Assembly: GCF_015234135.1 (NCBI RefSeq)
Contig: NZ_JADGIK010000007.1
Span: forward strand, 62,001-126,000
Length of the DNA stretch: 64,000 bases
Direction of reading: 5' to 3'
DNA from: Faecalibacter rhinopitheci
GTDB lineage: Bacteria; Bacteroidota; Bacteroidia; Flavobacteriales; Weeksellaceae
The translations under genes and the position numbers were made by a program. Below are positions 18,536 through 28,413 of the stretch, one piece after another. Position 1 is the stretch's first letter, and each line of letters opens with the position of its first letter. The notes below the pieces were generated by a model. The model saw only the letters and a list, made by a program, of their open reading frames with translations. It did not search any database and was not told the origin of the DNA.

Positions 18536-19555
18536 ATGATGAAAATTAAATTAGCTACTCTTAGTATAATAGTCACATTTATAAGTATTTTATCTTGTAA
18601 AAACGAAGCTCAAAAAACAGAAATTGACAATTCTATACTCACAGATACAATTACAAAAGAAGATACTATACAAAACAATCCTTCTGCAAATTTTACATTT
18701 GATATAGATAATTATGAAATTTCAACAAGTGACTGGGGTGAATTTCCATTTTTTGAATTACCAGAAGGCACAAAATATTTAAATCCACCTAAGATTAAAA
18801 ATTTTGATGTTTTATATATACCTATCAATGGTAATCTGGTTCCAATGGAAGGTAAGGTATTTAGAGCTTACGTAAAATCAGAAAACGGAAATAATGATTT
18901 TTCATACACATACTTTACTAAAAGTATGAACGATTTTATTATTTCATCAGGTGGTCACCTCGTTAGTGATACAGAAATTACTAAAGAAGCATATGAGGCA
19001 AATAAATCTGATATGATTTATTTAGGAGAAGATGCATCTATAGGTTATGCTGGTCAGAAAGTAAAAACATATTTAATCCGACGTATGGATGCAAGCCCTA
19101 TTTACATCGTGATAACGGGAGATAATAATTCAGCCTATTTAAATATTCTTGAAATAAAAGAATTTGAACAGACTATTAAACCTACTTCTGCTTCTCAAAT
19201 TGAAAAAGATTTAACCAACAACGGAAAATCAATACTAAATATAAATTTTGATACAAATAAAGCTACTCTAAAAGCGGATGGGAAGTCTGCAGTTCATGAA
19301 ATAACACTTGCATTAAAGAATAATCCAGCTTTAAAGATCTCTATTAACGGACATACAGATAACGCTGGAATTGAAAGTAATAATATGCAATTATCCAAGA
19401 ATCGCGCCTTAACTGTATATAATGAAGTAGTAAGCCAAGGAATAAGTAAAGATCGCTTACAACATTTTGGTTTCGGATCACAAAAACCTATAGCAGAAAA
19501 TACATCTGAAGAAGGAAAAGCTAAAAATAGACGAGTTGAGTTGATTAAAATATAA
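18536..19555 (+). CDS. OmpA-family lipoprotein
   Basis: This 339-residue lipoprotein has a lipobox ending at Cys21 (ISILSC). Its middle domain (about 50-215) is of unknown fold. It has a C-terminal OmpA peptidoglycan-binding domain (about 228-339) with INFDTNKATLK, the NGHTDNAG motif and KNRRVELIKI. It would anchor in the outer membrane and bind peptidoglycan. The ATG is doubled (ATGATG), so translation may start one codon later. It has its own terminator at 19579-19612. Confidence 0.87.
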   Translation: MMKIKLATLSIIVTFISILSCKNEAQKTEIDNSILTDTITKEDTIQNNPSANFTFDIDNYEISTSDWGEFPFFELPEGTKYLNPPKIKNFDVLYIPINGNLVPMEGKVFRAYVKSENGNNDFSYTYFTKSMNDFIISSGGHLVSDTEITKEAYEANKSDMIYLGEDASIGYAGQKVKTYLIRRMDASPIYIVITGDNNSAYLNILEIKEFEQTIKPTSASQIEKDLTNNGKSILNINFDTNKATLKADGKSAVHEITLALKNNPALKISINGHTDNAGIESNNMQLSKNRALTVYNEVVSQGISKDRLQHFGFGSQKPIAENTSEEGKAKNRRVELIKI

Positions 19556-19578
19556 TAATTATAAAAATAAAATGCGTT

Positions 19579-19612
19579 AAAAAGGCTCATTTCTTATGAA
19601 ATGAGCCTTTTT
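19579..19612. terminator. Bidirectional terminator
   Basis: A 14-bp perfect stem (19579-19592 with 19599-19612) with a 6-base loop lies between the convergent OmpA-like and MutS-like genes. Confidence 0.9.
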
Positions 19613-19630
19613 AATATAGAACGAATTTTG

Positions 19631-21406
19631 TTAATCTATAATTCTGAATTGCTTCATCAAGAATATTGCATTCATCACTTGTGTTGTACCTTGAATCAAT
19701 CGATAATCGGAAAAATAATTACTATCCACATTCTTTAATTCAAAACAATAATTAATCACATGATCAGGATACTCCTCCTCCATTTTTGTTAGGTCTAAAT
19801 CATGCGTTGCAATAAAGCAAACCAATGGTGTATGGTGATGCATTAGTTTTTCTAAGAATTTCTTAGAACCCACTAGTTTATCTTGTGAATTTGTTCCTTT
19901 TAATATTTCATCTAAAATTATGTACTGAGGAATACCCTTTTCTAAACGGTCAATAAGGATCTTTAATTTATTAATTTCATTTTTAAAATACGAATCCCCA
20001 GAAGATAAATTATCCACTGTTTTGATGCTGGTAAACAACTCCATTGGATAAAATTCCATTTGTTTTGCACTTACATTTGCTCCATTCATTGCCAATATTA
20101 AGTTGGTTCCTACAGTACGAAGAAAGGTACTTTTTCCAGCCATATTAGCACCAGTAATTATAGCAATATTATTAGGTCTGCTGGTTGTAAAACTATTTCT
20201 TACAGCTATATTCTCTGCTAACAAGGGATGATATGCATCTATTATCTCTAAATGATAGGGCGAATCTGAAATTTGAGGCGTAGTAAAATTTTCATATTTA
20301 GAATTGTAAATAGCAAAGGATTGATAAGCTTCTAAAGTTGCTAAATTTGTAACCCATTTCTCATTATAAGCAATAACTTTTTCAATTCTATGTTCAAACT
20401 GAATGGCGTGGAAAAGTTTCCATAAAGTAAATTGATTCAATAAAAATCCAATAATCGGAAAACCAATAGCTTCTAAGCCTTCTATCGTAGATTTTACATC
20501 TTTTATCAGCTCCGAAGCCTTTTTACCATCACTTATAAGTTGTTCCTTAATTTTTAAATTTAACTCTGATGAAAAATTTTCATCTTCAACATGTTTAAAT
20601 AACTTTAATAAATTCTCTATCTGATCTGCATTTACAAAAAGATATGAAAGCGATGTATTAATTTTATTTTTGAAAATAAAATTAATAATAAATCCTACCG
20701 GAATAGCAATTATAACCCAGAAGAATACTGCTTTTTTAGGAAAACCAACACTAGCTAAAGTAATAAAAGTAACTAAATTAATACCCCCTACAACAAGAGG
20801 TAAAATCTGCAATCTAGTAGAGTTAAACACTCTTTTTATTTCACCAAATATTACAAATTGACCAATATTAGCACGTTTAGAAAGCGTTAAAAACTTAACC
20901 ATCCATTCTGGTTTAGAGCTTAATTCTTTAAAAGATTCTTGTCTTTTTAAAATGTATTCTTTCTCTGGTGTAATCGATGATAATAAAGATTTCAATTGAA
21001 AATTCCCTACAAAAGATTGTGTTTTATTGACACGATTAAAAATTGAATTTCCAGTAATAATATCTAAATCTTTATTGTACACATTGTCTAGTGTATCGCC
21101 TTCCAAATTTTCAAAATCATCTACTCTATCTTCTTTTTTAATAGATTCTATAACTTCTAACGCTTGAGTAATGTATTGCAGTTCATCAGAAACCTTCGAA
21201 GATTTTACAACTAATATTAGAAATCCAATGAAGAATATACCACAACTTGCTAAAAAAACATAGTTATCTGTTGAAGTATAATAATAAAATAGAACTGCCG
21301 AGAGTAGAAAGCAAATTAATCGAATGTTACTAAGCTTATTTTTTTTAGATTTTAATAGATTGAAATTCTCCGTATATTGAGTTTCTATCTTTAAATATTC
21401 TTTCAT
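19631..21406 (-). CDS. Membrane-associated MutS-like ATPase
   Basis: This 591-residue protein carries only the MutS core and ATPase domains: Walker A GANMAGKST (about 419-427), a signature region NLSSGDSYFKNEI, Walker B YIILDEILKGT and ATHDLDL. The mismatch-binding domain of true MutS is missing. Hydrophobic pairs near 28-68 and 205-245 suggest membrane anchoring, as in the Bacteroidota MutS-related family. A role in canonical mismatch repair is unlikely; the substrate is unknown. Confidence 0.82.
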   Translation of the reverse strand: MKEYLKIETQYTENFNLLKSKKNKLSNIRLICFLLSAVLFYYYTSTDNYVFLASCGIFFIGFLILVVKSSKVSDELQYITQALEVIESIKKEDRVDDFENLEGDTLDNVYNKDLDIITGNSIFNRVNKTQSFVGNFQLKSLLSSITPEKEYILKRQESFKELSSKPEWMVKFLTLSKRANIGQFVIFGEIKRVFNSTRLQILPLVVGGINLVTFITLASVGFPKKAVFFWVIIAIPVGFIINFIFKNKINTSLSYLFVNADQIENLLKLFKHVEDENFSSELNLKIKEQLISDGKKASELIKDVKSTIEGLEAIGFPIIGFLLNQFTLWKLFHAIQFEHRIEKVIAYNEKWVTNLATLEAYQSFAIYNSKYENFTTPQISDSPYHLEIIDAYHPLLAENIAVRNSFTTSRPNNIAIITGANMAGKSTFLRTVGTNLILAMNGANVSAKQMEFYPMELFTSIKTVDNLSSGDSYFKNEINKLKILIDRLEKGIPQYIILDEILKGTNSQDKLVGSKKFLEKLMHHHTPLVCFIATHDLDLTKMEEEYPDHVINYCFELKNVDSNYFSDYRLIQGTTQVMNAIFLMKQFRIID

Positions 21407-21474
21407 TTAAAAGTCGTTGAAATTTATCCTCGTAAATGTAGGGATAAAGAAAAATATTGCAACATCTGCAAGCT

Positions 21475-22422
21475 TTATTTTTCGACCGTCAGTTTAGTAT
21501 TGACCAGCTTACTCCATTTTTGTGCGCCTTTTTGACTTAAATGATCTGCATTCTGAAAATCCTCAGGAAGAAATAAGCGAGTAGAATCCATATAATTCCA
21601 CCATTCTACCGCAGGATATTGCTCAATTAATTGCTGAGTTGTTTGTTTCATATGATTATATTGATCTTTATTTAAACGATCTATATAAAATCGCATTACA
21701 GGAGACGTTAACAAAATAACCTTTACATCATTTGCGTTACACCAATTTATTATACATTGTAATGCTTTAAGATTTGAAGCAATACGATTTTGTGTTAAAG
21801 TATCTTTTAAATTTTTTGAATGATTTGCAACTGCATGCTCGGCACTTTCAATAGAATCAATATCCTGTTTAACATAACGTTTTGAGATAAAACCGTTACG
21901 ATCAACTTTTATTTCGTTTGTAGGGTCTTCTATATATTTCTCTAATCGATGTAAAGATGTAGATAATGGCTGATGAAAAATATCTGTTTGATTCTTCCAA
22001 TCCAACGTGTGTGAATAAATACTGTAATAAATATTGTAATTCTTGATTTTGTGGGCAGAAGATCCATCTTCCAAACACAACACATAACTAAAATATGAAA
22101 TAGGAATAATAACAGTTTTTAACTGCGGTAACTGATTTTTGAATTGGTCAAATAATTTCTCATCTAAGTCGAGCGTTTGAGATGAGTAAGCTAAGTTGTA
22201 AGTAGGTGCAGAAAATAATTTAGGATCAAGGCTAACATAAGTATGTGAACTTCCTAAAATTAAAATTTCGATTTTGTCTTGGCTAGATTCTAGGTGATAT
22301 TTTTTAAAAGAGAAATCATTAGGTATTGCCCTTAAGAAAAATTCTAAAGAGGAAAAACTAATGGTTGCAAAAAATAAAATTCCACATAAAACAATGAGAG
22401 GTATTATACGGCCAATTTTCAT
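21475..22422 (-). CDS. SGNH-hydrolase-like membrane-anchored protein
   Basis: This 315-residue protein has one N-terminal transmembrane helix (about 7-28). A GSSHTYVSLDP motif (about 57) could hold the nucleophile Ser, and a late NADHLSQKGAQKW block could provide the Asp/His, as in SGNH/AlgX-like acyl-esterases and acyltransferases. A role in modifying a cell-envelope glycan is possible but not shown. It lies 68 bases downstream of the MutS-like gene start, in the same direction. Confidence 0.6.
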   Translation of the reverse strand: MKIGRIIPLIVLCGILFFATISFSSLEFFLRAIPNDFSFKKYHLESSQDKIEILILGSSHTYVSLDPKLFSAPTYNLAYSSQTLDLDEKLFDQFKNQLPQLKTVIIPISYFSYVLCLEDGSSAHKIKNYNIYYSIYSHTLDWKNQTDIFHQPLSTSLHRLEKYIEDPTNEIKVDRNGFISKRYVKQDIDSIESAEHAVANHSKNLKDTLTQNRIASNLKALQCIINWCNANDVKVILLTSPVMRFYIDRLNKDQYNHMKQTTQQLIEQYPAVEWWNYMDSTRLFLPEDFQNADHLSQKGAQKWSKLVNTKLTVEK

Positions 22423-22453
22423 GTTGTAAATCTACATCGAGATAATCTAAAAT

Positions 22454-22777
22454 TTATTTTCTTCTGATATAAATATAAATATCATTTTCTTTATTAATAC
22501 TTCTTAGATCAATCATACTTTCTATACATTCTTTAGCAGTAATAGATTCTCCTCCATCCATATAATTCATAAATTTACCATTAGGTAAAGGCGTAACACT
22601 TTTTGCAAAAATCTCGTCAGTTATCGACTTTCGTTCACCAATCAATGTATATACATATTCGTGTCCCGTTTCATCCGTAAAATTCTTCACTTTATAAATT
22701 TCAGCATCTTCCCCTGGATTCGTAATCACAAATAAATAATCAAAATATTTATCCTTCTCAAAAAAAACTCTTTTCAT
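22454..22777 (-). CDS. Hypothetical protein, 107 aa
   Basis: I do not recognise this short soluble protein. It is acidic/basic mixed, has no signal peptide and no membrane segment, and has one predicted alpha/beta region around TAKECIESMIDLRS. It lies 31 bases upstream of the SGNH-like gene on the same strand and might share a transcript. Codon usage is like its neighbours. Confidence 0.55.
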   Translation of the reverse strand: MKRVFFEKDKYFDYLFVITNPGEDAEIYKVKNFTDETGHEYVYTLIGERKSITDEIFAKSVTPLPNGKFMNYMDGGESITAKECIESMIDLRSINKENDIYIYIRRK

Positions 22778-22859
22778 AATAGCGTTCTTAGCTTATTTAA
22801 ATTTAAGATTAAATTTGCGAGAAAGAAAAGAATTTTACAATAATCTGCTTTTACAATTC

Positions 22860-22895
22860 TTAAAAAAATTCTTTGTCGATGCAAAGATTTTTTTA
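22860..22895 (-). terminator. Terminator of the marR/DUF2798 operon
   Basis: This hairpin (22860-22875 with 22881-22895, one bulged base) is rich in A then T runs and lies 17 bases beyond the DUF2798 stop. Confidence 0.6.
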
Positions 22896-22911
22896 AAAAA
22901 CGTTCATTCAA

Positions 22912-23397
22912 TTATTTAATTGGATCTATAATTGTACCTACGGGAAATAGTTTACGAAATACAAATCCGACTAATGGACCTGCTACTATCACTTGTAACG
23001 GAAAAGCCATTATAAAGTTTCTAGGCATACTGATTAACCAATTTTGAATCCAGTTTTCATCAAAATCAGAAAATAATAAAGAACAAATAAATGACATAAT
23101 AATTACCATTTGTGTTACGAAGCATAATGCCGAAACTAAAATAACTTTTGGAAGTGGATCGTTTGGTTTCACGAATTTATGAATCAGCTTCATGGCCATT
23201 TTACCTACAAAAAACCATTCCACCGTAAAAGCGATGATGTAAGTTAGTGGTAAAATTGTCCAAGCTTTTTTTAAACTTTCCAAGTTAATTCCATCGTATA
23301 AAATAGTGTTATAAGCTGACATACCGAAAGCCATAACAAAAACCATAAGAAAGGTATATACAAAATTTTCTTTCTTATTAATGGGCATTTGATTCAT
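22912..23397 (-). CDS. DUF2798 membrane protein
   Basis: This 161-residue integral membrane protein has about four transmembrane helices and matches DUF2798 (FLMVFVMAFGMSAYNTIL near the start, NFIMAFPLQVIVAGPLVGF near the end). The function of the family is unknown. It starts 5 bases after the marR-type gene, so it is probably its co-transcribed target. Confidence 0.8.
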   Translation of the reverse strand: MNQMPINKKENFVYTFLMVFVMAFGMSAYNTILYDGINLESLKKAWTILPLTYIIAFTVEWFFVGKMAMKLIHKFVKPNDPLPKVILVSALCFVTQMVIIMSFICSLLFSDFDENWIQNWLISMPRNFIMAFPLQVIVAGPLVGFVFRKLFPVGTIIDPIK

Positions 23398-23402
23398 GAT
23401 AA

Positions 23403-23840
23403 TTATTGAGAAATGATAATATTAGATAATTTATTAATTGTTGCTAAGGCTTGATAAAATTCTTGAACCTGCTCTTGGGTTAATATTTTCATTCTATTCT
23501 GAAAATGCTCATCCATACTAGTTTCTACTTTATCAATGAAAAGATTTCCTTCATCCGTTAGCGCTAAATGTATTTTTCTTTTGTCTGAGACAGATCGAAT
23601 TCGTTGAATAAAACCTAACTCTTCTAATTTATCGACAGATTGAGAAAATGGACCTTTTTCAAGTCCGACAGCTCTAGAAATATTAACCATTGATAAATTT
23701 ACTGAGTGTTTAACCGTCATTAAAATACGTTCTTGCGTTAGGTTAATCATTTTTAGTTCTTCTGGTAAAAAATAATCTTTGAATAACGCGTATTTGATTA
23801 GCTCTAAACCATTCAGTTCAATTGCAATTTTATTATTCAT
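23403..23840 (-). CDS. MarR-family transcriptional regulator
   Basis: This 145-residue winged-helix regulator has LSMVNISRAVGLEKGPFSQS as the helix-turn-helix and SDKRKIHLALTDEG as the beta-wing, with dimerisation helices on both ends. MarR proteins usually repress their own operon and release DNA on binding a small phenolic or drug-like ligand. It is the first gene of an operon with the DUF2798 protein. Confidence 0.88.
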   Translation of the reverse strand: MNNKIAIELNGLELIKYALFKDYFLPEELKMINLTQERILMTVKHSVNLSMVNISRAVGLEKGPFSQSVDKLEELGFIQRIRSVSDKRKIHLALTDEGNLFIDKVETSMDEHFQNRMKILTQEQVQEFYQALATINKLSNIIISQ

Positions 23841-23956
23841 GTAAATAAATTAGTTATAAATATAACGGTTACAAATGTAACTATTATTTCTGAGATGTAG
23901 ATTGACCAATTAATAGTATCCTCTTATTGGCAAATTGATTCAATTTATTTATAAAA

Positions 23957-23985
23957 AAAGCACTGAAATTAAATTTCAGTGCTTT
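23957..23985 (-). terminator. Terminator of the KAS III-like gene
   Basis: A 13-bp perfect stem (23957-23969 with 23973-23985) with a 3-base loop lies about 30 bases beyond the stop at 24018. Confidence 0.85.
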
Positions 23986-24017
23986 ATATATGAAGTATAT
24001 AAAATATCTCTTTATAA

Positions 24018-25076
24018 CTAGAACTGGTAAACAATGGCGTTAATATTCATACCAGCTCCTACTGAAGCAAACATTACTAAATCTCCGTCATTTATCTGAT
24101 GATCCTCCAATTCGTTATTCATTATCATTGCTAATAATGTAGGAACTGTTGCAACACTACTATTTCCTAGCTTGCTAATAACCATTGGCATAATACCTTC
24201 CGGAACTGGCATACTATATTGACGGTAAAAACGTTTCACGATAGCTTCGTCCATCTTCTCATTTGCTTGGTGAATGATAATCTTGTTTAAACTTGTAATA
24301 TCATATCCACTTTTAGCCAAACACTCTTTCATGGCAGCAGCAACATTATTCAATGCAAATTCATATATCTTACGACCATCCATTTTAATATACTTAGTAT
24401 CTGGACATTTTGTGTTATTATATGATTTCCCAAAGAACAAATAATCTTTTTCTTCGTATGTAAAAGAAGCTGATAAATGAGATTTTATTCCTTTTTCCTC
24501 TTCTGTATGTTCTATTATTACTGCTCCCGCACCATCTGCATAAATCATGGTATCTCTATCATGTGGATCTACAACGCGCGATAAAGTTTCAGCACCAATA
24601 ATTAAACATCTTTTGGCAAGACCAGATTTAATGTAAGCATTAGCTTGTATTACTCCTTCAATCCATCCTGGACATCCAAATAAAACATCATAAGCCACGC
24701 AATAATTATTCTTAATCTTCAACTTGTGTTTTACGCGAGAAGCTAAACTGGGCACTGTATCAGATTGTATTGTACCAAATGCTACATCCCCAAAGTTATG
24801 TGCAAAAATGATGTAATCTAATGTTTCAGGATCAATACCTGAATTTTTGATTGCAGCTTCAGCAGCAATTAAACCAAGATCTGAAGTGACTTGATTTTTA
24901 CTAGCGTATCTTCTTTCTTCTATACCTGTGATTTCTTTTAATTTTAATGCAATTGTAGCATTATCATGTTTTAAGGCATCACCATTATTGTCTAAAAAAT
25001 TATGTTGATCAAAAAAAATGTTAGTGATTATTTCGGAAGGAATGTAGTTTCCAACCCCGATGATTTTACTTGTCAT
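24018..25076 (-). CDS. 3-oxoacyl-ACP synthase III-family protein
   Basis: This 352-residue thiolase-fold condensing enzyme has the KAS III triad: Cys135 (LFGCPGW), His269 (HQAN) and Asn305 (GNSS). The family joins an acyl-CoA starter to malonyl-ACP, or makes related ketones. It differs from housekeeping FabH in its long insert near 20-45 (FFDQHNF), so it may serve a specialised lipid rather than the main cycle. It is monocistronic with its own terminator. I leave the symbol blank. Confidence 0.83.
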   Translation of the reverse strand: MTSKIIGVGNYIPSEIITNIFFDQHNFLDNNGDALKHDNATIALKLKEITGIEERRYASKNQVTSDLGLIAAEAAIKNSGIDPETLDYIIFAHNFGDVAFGTIQSDTVPSLASRVKHKLKIKNNYCVAYDVLFGCPGWIEGVIQANAYIKSGLAKRCLIIGAETLSRVVDPHDRDTMIYADGAGAVIIEHTEEEKGIKSHLSASFTYEEKDYLFFGKSYNNTKCPDTKYIKMDGRKIYEFALNNVAAAMKECLAKSGYDITSLNKIIIHQANEKMDEAIVKRFYRQYSMPVPEGIMPMVISKLGNSSVATVPTLLAMIMNNELEDHQINDGDLVMFASVGAGMNINAIVYQF

Positions 25077-25277
25077 AAATGTATTCCATTGTCTATACGT
25101 TTTACTAAACGTATACTTTTATTATTAAAACGATTAAAAAATAATTTATTGTTTAAACGTTTTTAAAATTACATAAAATATGAATTCAAGACCTTTTAAA
25201 AACCTTAAAAAAATATTAAAATAATTAATTAAACACGAAAACAGTTTAATTAAATAACCCTCAACACTTTAATTGAT

Positions 25278-25715
25278 TTATTTCCAATATTTATTTTGTT
25301 TTTTAAGTAAATTATATCCTTTTGTAGACCATAATGCAAGAATGACTAATATAGGTTGGAAAAATAATCGTATTAATCGTTTCAAATCTGTATCCAAACC
25401 GAATGCATCTACACCATTTATATATTGTGAAATATTTCCAGGAAAAATAATAATATAAAATAAAGCTAAAGCAATACCAACATAGGCTTTATATCTTCCT
25501 AAAAACAAAAGAGCAAGACCAAATATGATTTCAACTACACCTGATACCAAAACAACAGCATCAGACATTGCAGCAGTTTTTTGTAACCATTGAGGAACTT
25601 GTGCCTGAAACTCGCTTCTCATGAAAGTTAGATGACTTATACCAGCAAATAACATAAATAAACCAAGCACAAATCGAGTTAGAGTTTGACTTACCGAGGT
25701 TGGATAATTTTTCAT
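25278..25715 (-). CDS. DoxX-family membrane protein
   Basis: This 145-residue protein has four transmembrane helices and the DoxX/MauE look (RFVLGLFMLFAGISHLTF, then VVEIIFGLALLFL). Members are linked to membrane redox or thiol stress, but the role of this one is unknown. It is transcribed alone, away from guaD. Confidence 0.8.
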   Translation of the reverse strand: MKNYPTSVSQTLTRFVLGLFMLFAGISHLTFMRSEFQAQVPQWLQKTAAMSDAVVLVSGVVEIIFGLALLFLGRYKAYVGIALALFYIIIFPGNISQYINGVDAFGLDTDLKRLIRLFFQPILVILALWSTKGYNLLKKQNKYWK

Positions 25716-25838
25716 TTTAAATATTTAATTAATACAATAGTATACAATAATCTCTCCTATTTTAATAAAAATCAAAGGAATAACTGTTTTTCCCTAAAAT
25801 AGGCTTAAATTGAATATAAATTTTAAAAAGCCTAAACG

Positions 25839-26309
25839 ATGAATTACAATGCAGAACATATGAAAAGAGCAATTGCTTGCTCATGTGAAAATATAGATCA
25901 AGAAGGTGGACCATTTGGTGCAGTGATTGTAAAAGATGGAAAGATAATAGCGGAAGGAACCAATCGCGTTACTGCAAGTAATGACCCTACAGCTCATGCA
26001 GAAATTGTAGCCATTCGGAATGCAACGAAATATTTAAATAATTTTAGTTTAGCAGGTTGTCAAATATATACCTCTTGTGAACCTTGCCCGATGTGTTTAA
26101 GTGCGATTTATTGGGCTCGTATAGATGCTATATATTATGCCAACACAAGAGATGATGCAAAAGAGATTGGATTTGATGACTCTTTTATTTATGATGAAAT
26201 TGCTTTGTCTATGGAAAAAAGAGCAATTCCTATTCAGCAATTTTTAAGAGAAGAAGGATTAGAAGCATTTAAAAAATGGTCTACAACTTCTGATAAAACA
26301 GCCTATTAA
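25839..26309 (+). CDS. guaD: Guanine deaminase (CDA fold)
   Basis: This 156-residue zinc deaminase converts guanine to xanthine in purine salvage. Zinc ligands are His53 (HAE) and Cys83/Cys86 in the CEPCPMC motif (80-86); Glu55 is the proton shuttle. Length and the tail with DDSFIYDE match the B. subtilis GuaD subfamily better than the tRNA adenosine deaminase TadA. It is monocistronic. Confidence 0.85.
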   Translation: MNYNAEHMKRAIACSCENIDQEGGPFGAVIVKDGKIIAEGTNRVTASNDPTAHAEIVAIRNATKYLNNFSLAGCQIYTSCEPCPMCLSAIYWARIDAIYYANTRDDAKEIGFDDSFIYDEIALSMEKRAIPIQQFLREEGLEAFKKWSTTSDKTAY

Positions 26310-26419
26310 ATTATAAATAAATTCTGCATCATTTGATTAGCAAATCACACTCTATTTTAATCCCAAAATATTTGATGTTCTGCGCTAATTTAGCAAACTT
26401 TGCATAAAAAGTTTTTTAT

Positions 26420-27148
26420 ATGGAAATGCAATCATTACAAGGAAAAACAGCCTTCATCACAGGAGCTGGTAAAGGATTAGGTAAAGCAATGGCGTTGGCT
26501 TTAGCAAAAGAAGGAGCTAATCTATTTTTAGTTGGAAGAACAGCTGCTGATTTAGACGCTGTAGCACAAGAAGCTAAAACGTTAAATAACGATATTACGG
26601 TAAATACTTCTGTTGCGGATGTAAGCGATTTGACACAAGTACAAAATACTGTAAAAGAATTAACAGCAATCGATGCAAGAATCGATATTTTAATTAACAA
26701 TGCTGGAATTTTAAGAACTGGAGGAATTTTAGATTTACCAATTGAGGAATTTGAACAATCTATTAAAATTAATGTATTAGGTACTTACTACGTTTTACAT
26801 GAAGTTTTACCTTTCTTAACTCAACAATCTTCAAGTGATATTATCAATATCGCTTCTACAGCTGGACAAAAAGGTAACGCAAATCTTAGTGCTTATGGAG
26901 CTTCTAAAGCAGCAGTTATCAACATGTCTGAGGCAGTAATGCAAGAGTTCCGTAAAAAAGGTGTACGTGTAACAACAATTAACCCAAGTACCATAGCAAC
27001 TGAAATGACGTTAAATGCTAAATTTACAGATGGAAATGAAGAAAGAGTCTTACAACCACAAGATTTAGCTTATTTAATTGTAAGTCACTTAAAATTACCT
27101 CAACGTGCTTTTGTAAAAGACTTTGGTTTATGGTCAACTAACCCTTAA
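26420..27148 (+). CDS. SDR-family 3-ketoacyl-ACP reductase-like enzyme
   Basis: This 242-residue short-chain dehydrogenase has the NAD(P) motif TGAGKGLG (14-21), NNAG (93-96) and the catalytic Ser146, Tyr159 and Lys163 (YGASK). It matches the FabG-like group often labelled 3-ketoacyl-ACP reductase, but the substrate cannot be fixed from sequence. A terminator follows at 27172-27196. Confidence 0.83.
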   Translation: MEMQSLQGKTAFITGAGKGLGKAMALALAKEGANLFLVGRTAADLDAVAQEAKTLNNDITVNTSVADVSDLTQVQNTVKELTAIDARIDILINNAGILRTGGILDLPIEEFEQSIKINVLGTYYVLHEVLPFLTQQSSSDIINIASTAGQKGNANLSAYGASKAAVINMSEAVMQEFRKKGVRVTTINPSTIATEMTLNAKFTDGNEERVLQPQDLAYLIVSHLKLPQRAFVKDFGLWSTNP

Positions 27149-27171
27149 TCTTTACTCATAAAATATTACAT

Positions 27172-27196
27172 AAAAGCTCTGTTTATCAGGGCTTTT
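27172..27196 (+). terminator. Terminator of the SDR gene
   Basis: A 10-bp stem (27172-27181 with 27187-27196, one G-T pair) is followed by a T-run. Confidence 0.75.
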
Positions 27197-27399
27197 TTAT
27201 TACCTAAAGAATTATACCTCAACATAATTTCCCCATTAACACTCAAATATAGAGTTTGTCATCTATTTGGTCATGTCTTTGATATAGAAATATAAACTTT
27301 AATAAAGTGGATACTAAATACATACATCATATCCATCTTCATTAAAACTTTATTTATCCACCAATTTTATATCGTACTAAAAAGATAATTATTTTATAA

Positions 27400-28041
27400 A
27401 TGAAAACATACGACCAATTACTTCCAAAGCAAATTACTGCGTATATCCCGGCACATATTCAAGGATTTCAACGCGATATGTTTATTTATAAAAAACTAGA
27501 AAATGAAGATCCTATAGCACATTTTAAAACACTTAAAAACAGGTTAACACATATTAATCAATGGGATGAATTCTGTAAAATCAGCGATGTACATTTTACT
27601 TTAATGAATGATAAAGGTGAAAATTTAAATCAGGTAAACAGCGTTGGTGATTTGATAAAAATAGAAAAGAAACCTATGCACAAAGTAAATATATGTGAAG
27701 ATTTATTTGCTGATTGGGTAATTATAACAAAATTTATTGAGATTGATGACGAATTAATTTCATGTGCGATTATAGAACTATCACCTACGATTAATCCTTT
27801 CATAAATTCTAATGAAACAAAACATTTCTATCGAAAAGATGCAAGTAATACTTTTATACTTTATAGAGTTAAAAACATACTAAGTGTATCTATACATGGC
27901 CGTAATGAGATTCTGAATAGCAAAGTAAGCAGTAAATTAAAACTAGCTCGAAATATATTCATTTCAAATTTTGGATTATTAGGAATTGATAATCTTTTAT
28001 GGAAAGATTTTGCTCGTTGCCTATTTAGTTACGATTCATGA
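27400..28041 (+). CDS. Conserved Bacteroidota protein of unknown function, 213 aa
   Basis: This soluble protein belongs to a family I have met in Bacteroidota genomes without a known role: an N-terminal block YIPAHIQGFQRD, a middle AHFKTLKNRLTHINQWDEFC block and a C-terminal SIHGRNE block with a final helix (GIDNLLWKDFARCLF). There is no signal peptide and no catalytic motif that I can name. It stands alone between two non-coding gaps. Confidence 0.65.
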   Translation: MKTYDQLLPKQITAYIPAHIQGFQRDMFIYKKLENEDPIAHFKTLKNRLTHINQWDEFCKISDVHFTLMNDKGENLNQVNSVGDLIKIEKKPMHKVNICEDLFADWVIITKFIEIDDELISCAIIELSPTINPFINSNETKHFYRKDASNTFILYRVKNILSVSIHGRNEILNSKVSSKLKLARNIFISNFGLLGIDNLLWKDFARCLFSYDS

Positions 28042-28413
28042 AGAAATAGGGATAAAATTATAGCATTTTAATTGAATTGTTTTATATAACAAATGATAGA
28101 ACCTTATTCCTACTATATATTTTTATAAAATAGGTATAGAATTCTTATATCCGAACGAACACCGAACGAACCCTACAGAAGCGATACAGAATGGATATAG
28201 CGCACCTACAGCTTGCCTACAGAAAACATGTACAATAAGTACGCTTACATTATACAAAAGGAAATTTTAGTACTCTTTTCACACTTTGATTACTCATTTT
28301 ATTATTTCATTGATTATTATTTAAATTAGAAAAGAGATGTATTGTAATTTACTGATAAACCAAAATATATTATAAACTTTGCACACGTACATAGTATAAA
28401 TTGTATTAAAAAA
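28042..28413. other. 372-bp gap containing an 11-bp-period repeat
   Basis: This gap is AT-rich except for a GC-richer patch at 28150-28226 described separately. No ORF or terminator-like hairpin was recognised. Confidence 0.6.
28150..28226. repeat. Degenerate tandem repeat with an 11-bp period
   Basis: Seven consecutive 11-mers can be aligned from 28150. The first two share CCGAACGAAC (28151-28160 and 28162-28171). The rest share a TACAG-like core: CCTACAG at 28172, GATACAG at 28183, GATATAG at 28194, CCTACAG at 28205 and 28216. An 11-bp period is close to one helical turn and is not a codon multiple. Confidence 0.55.

Noticed and set aside
28150..28226. A CRISPR-like or coding repeat
   Set aside because: Units are 11 bp without spacers, and the period does not keep a reading frame.
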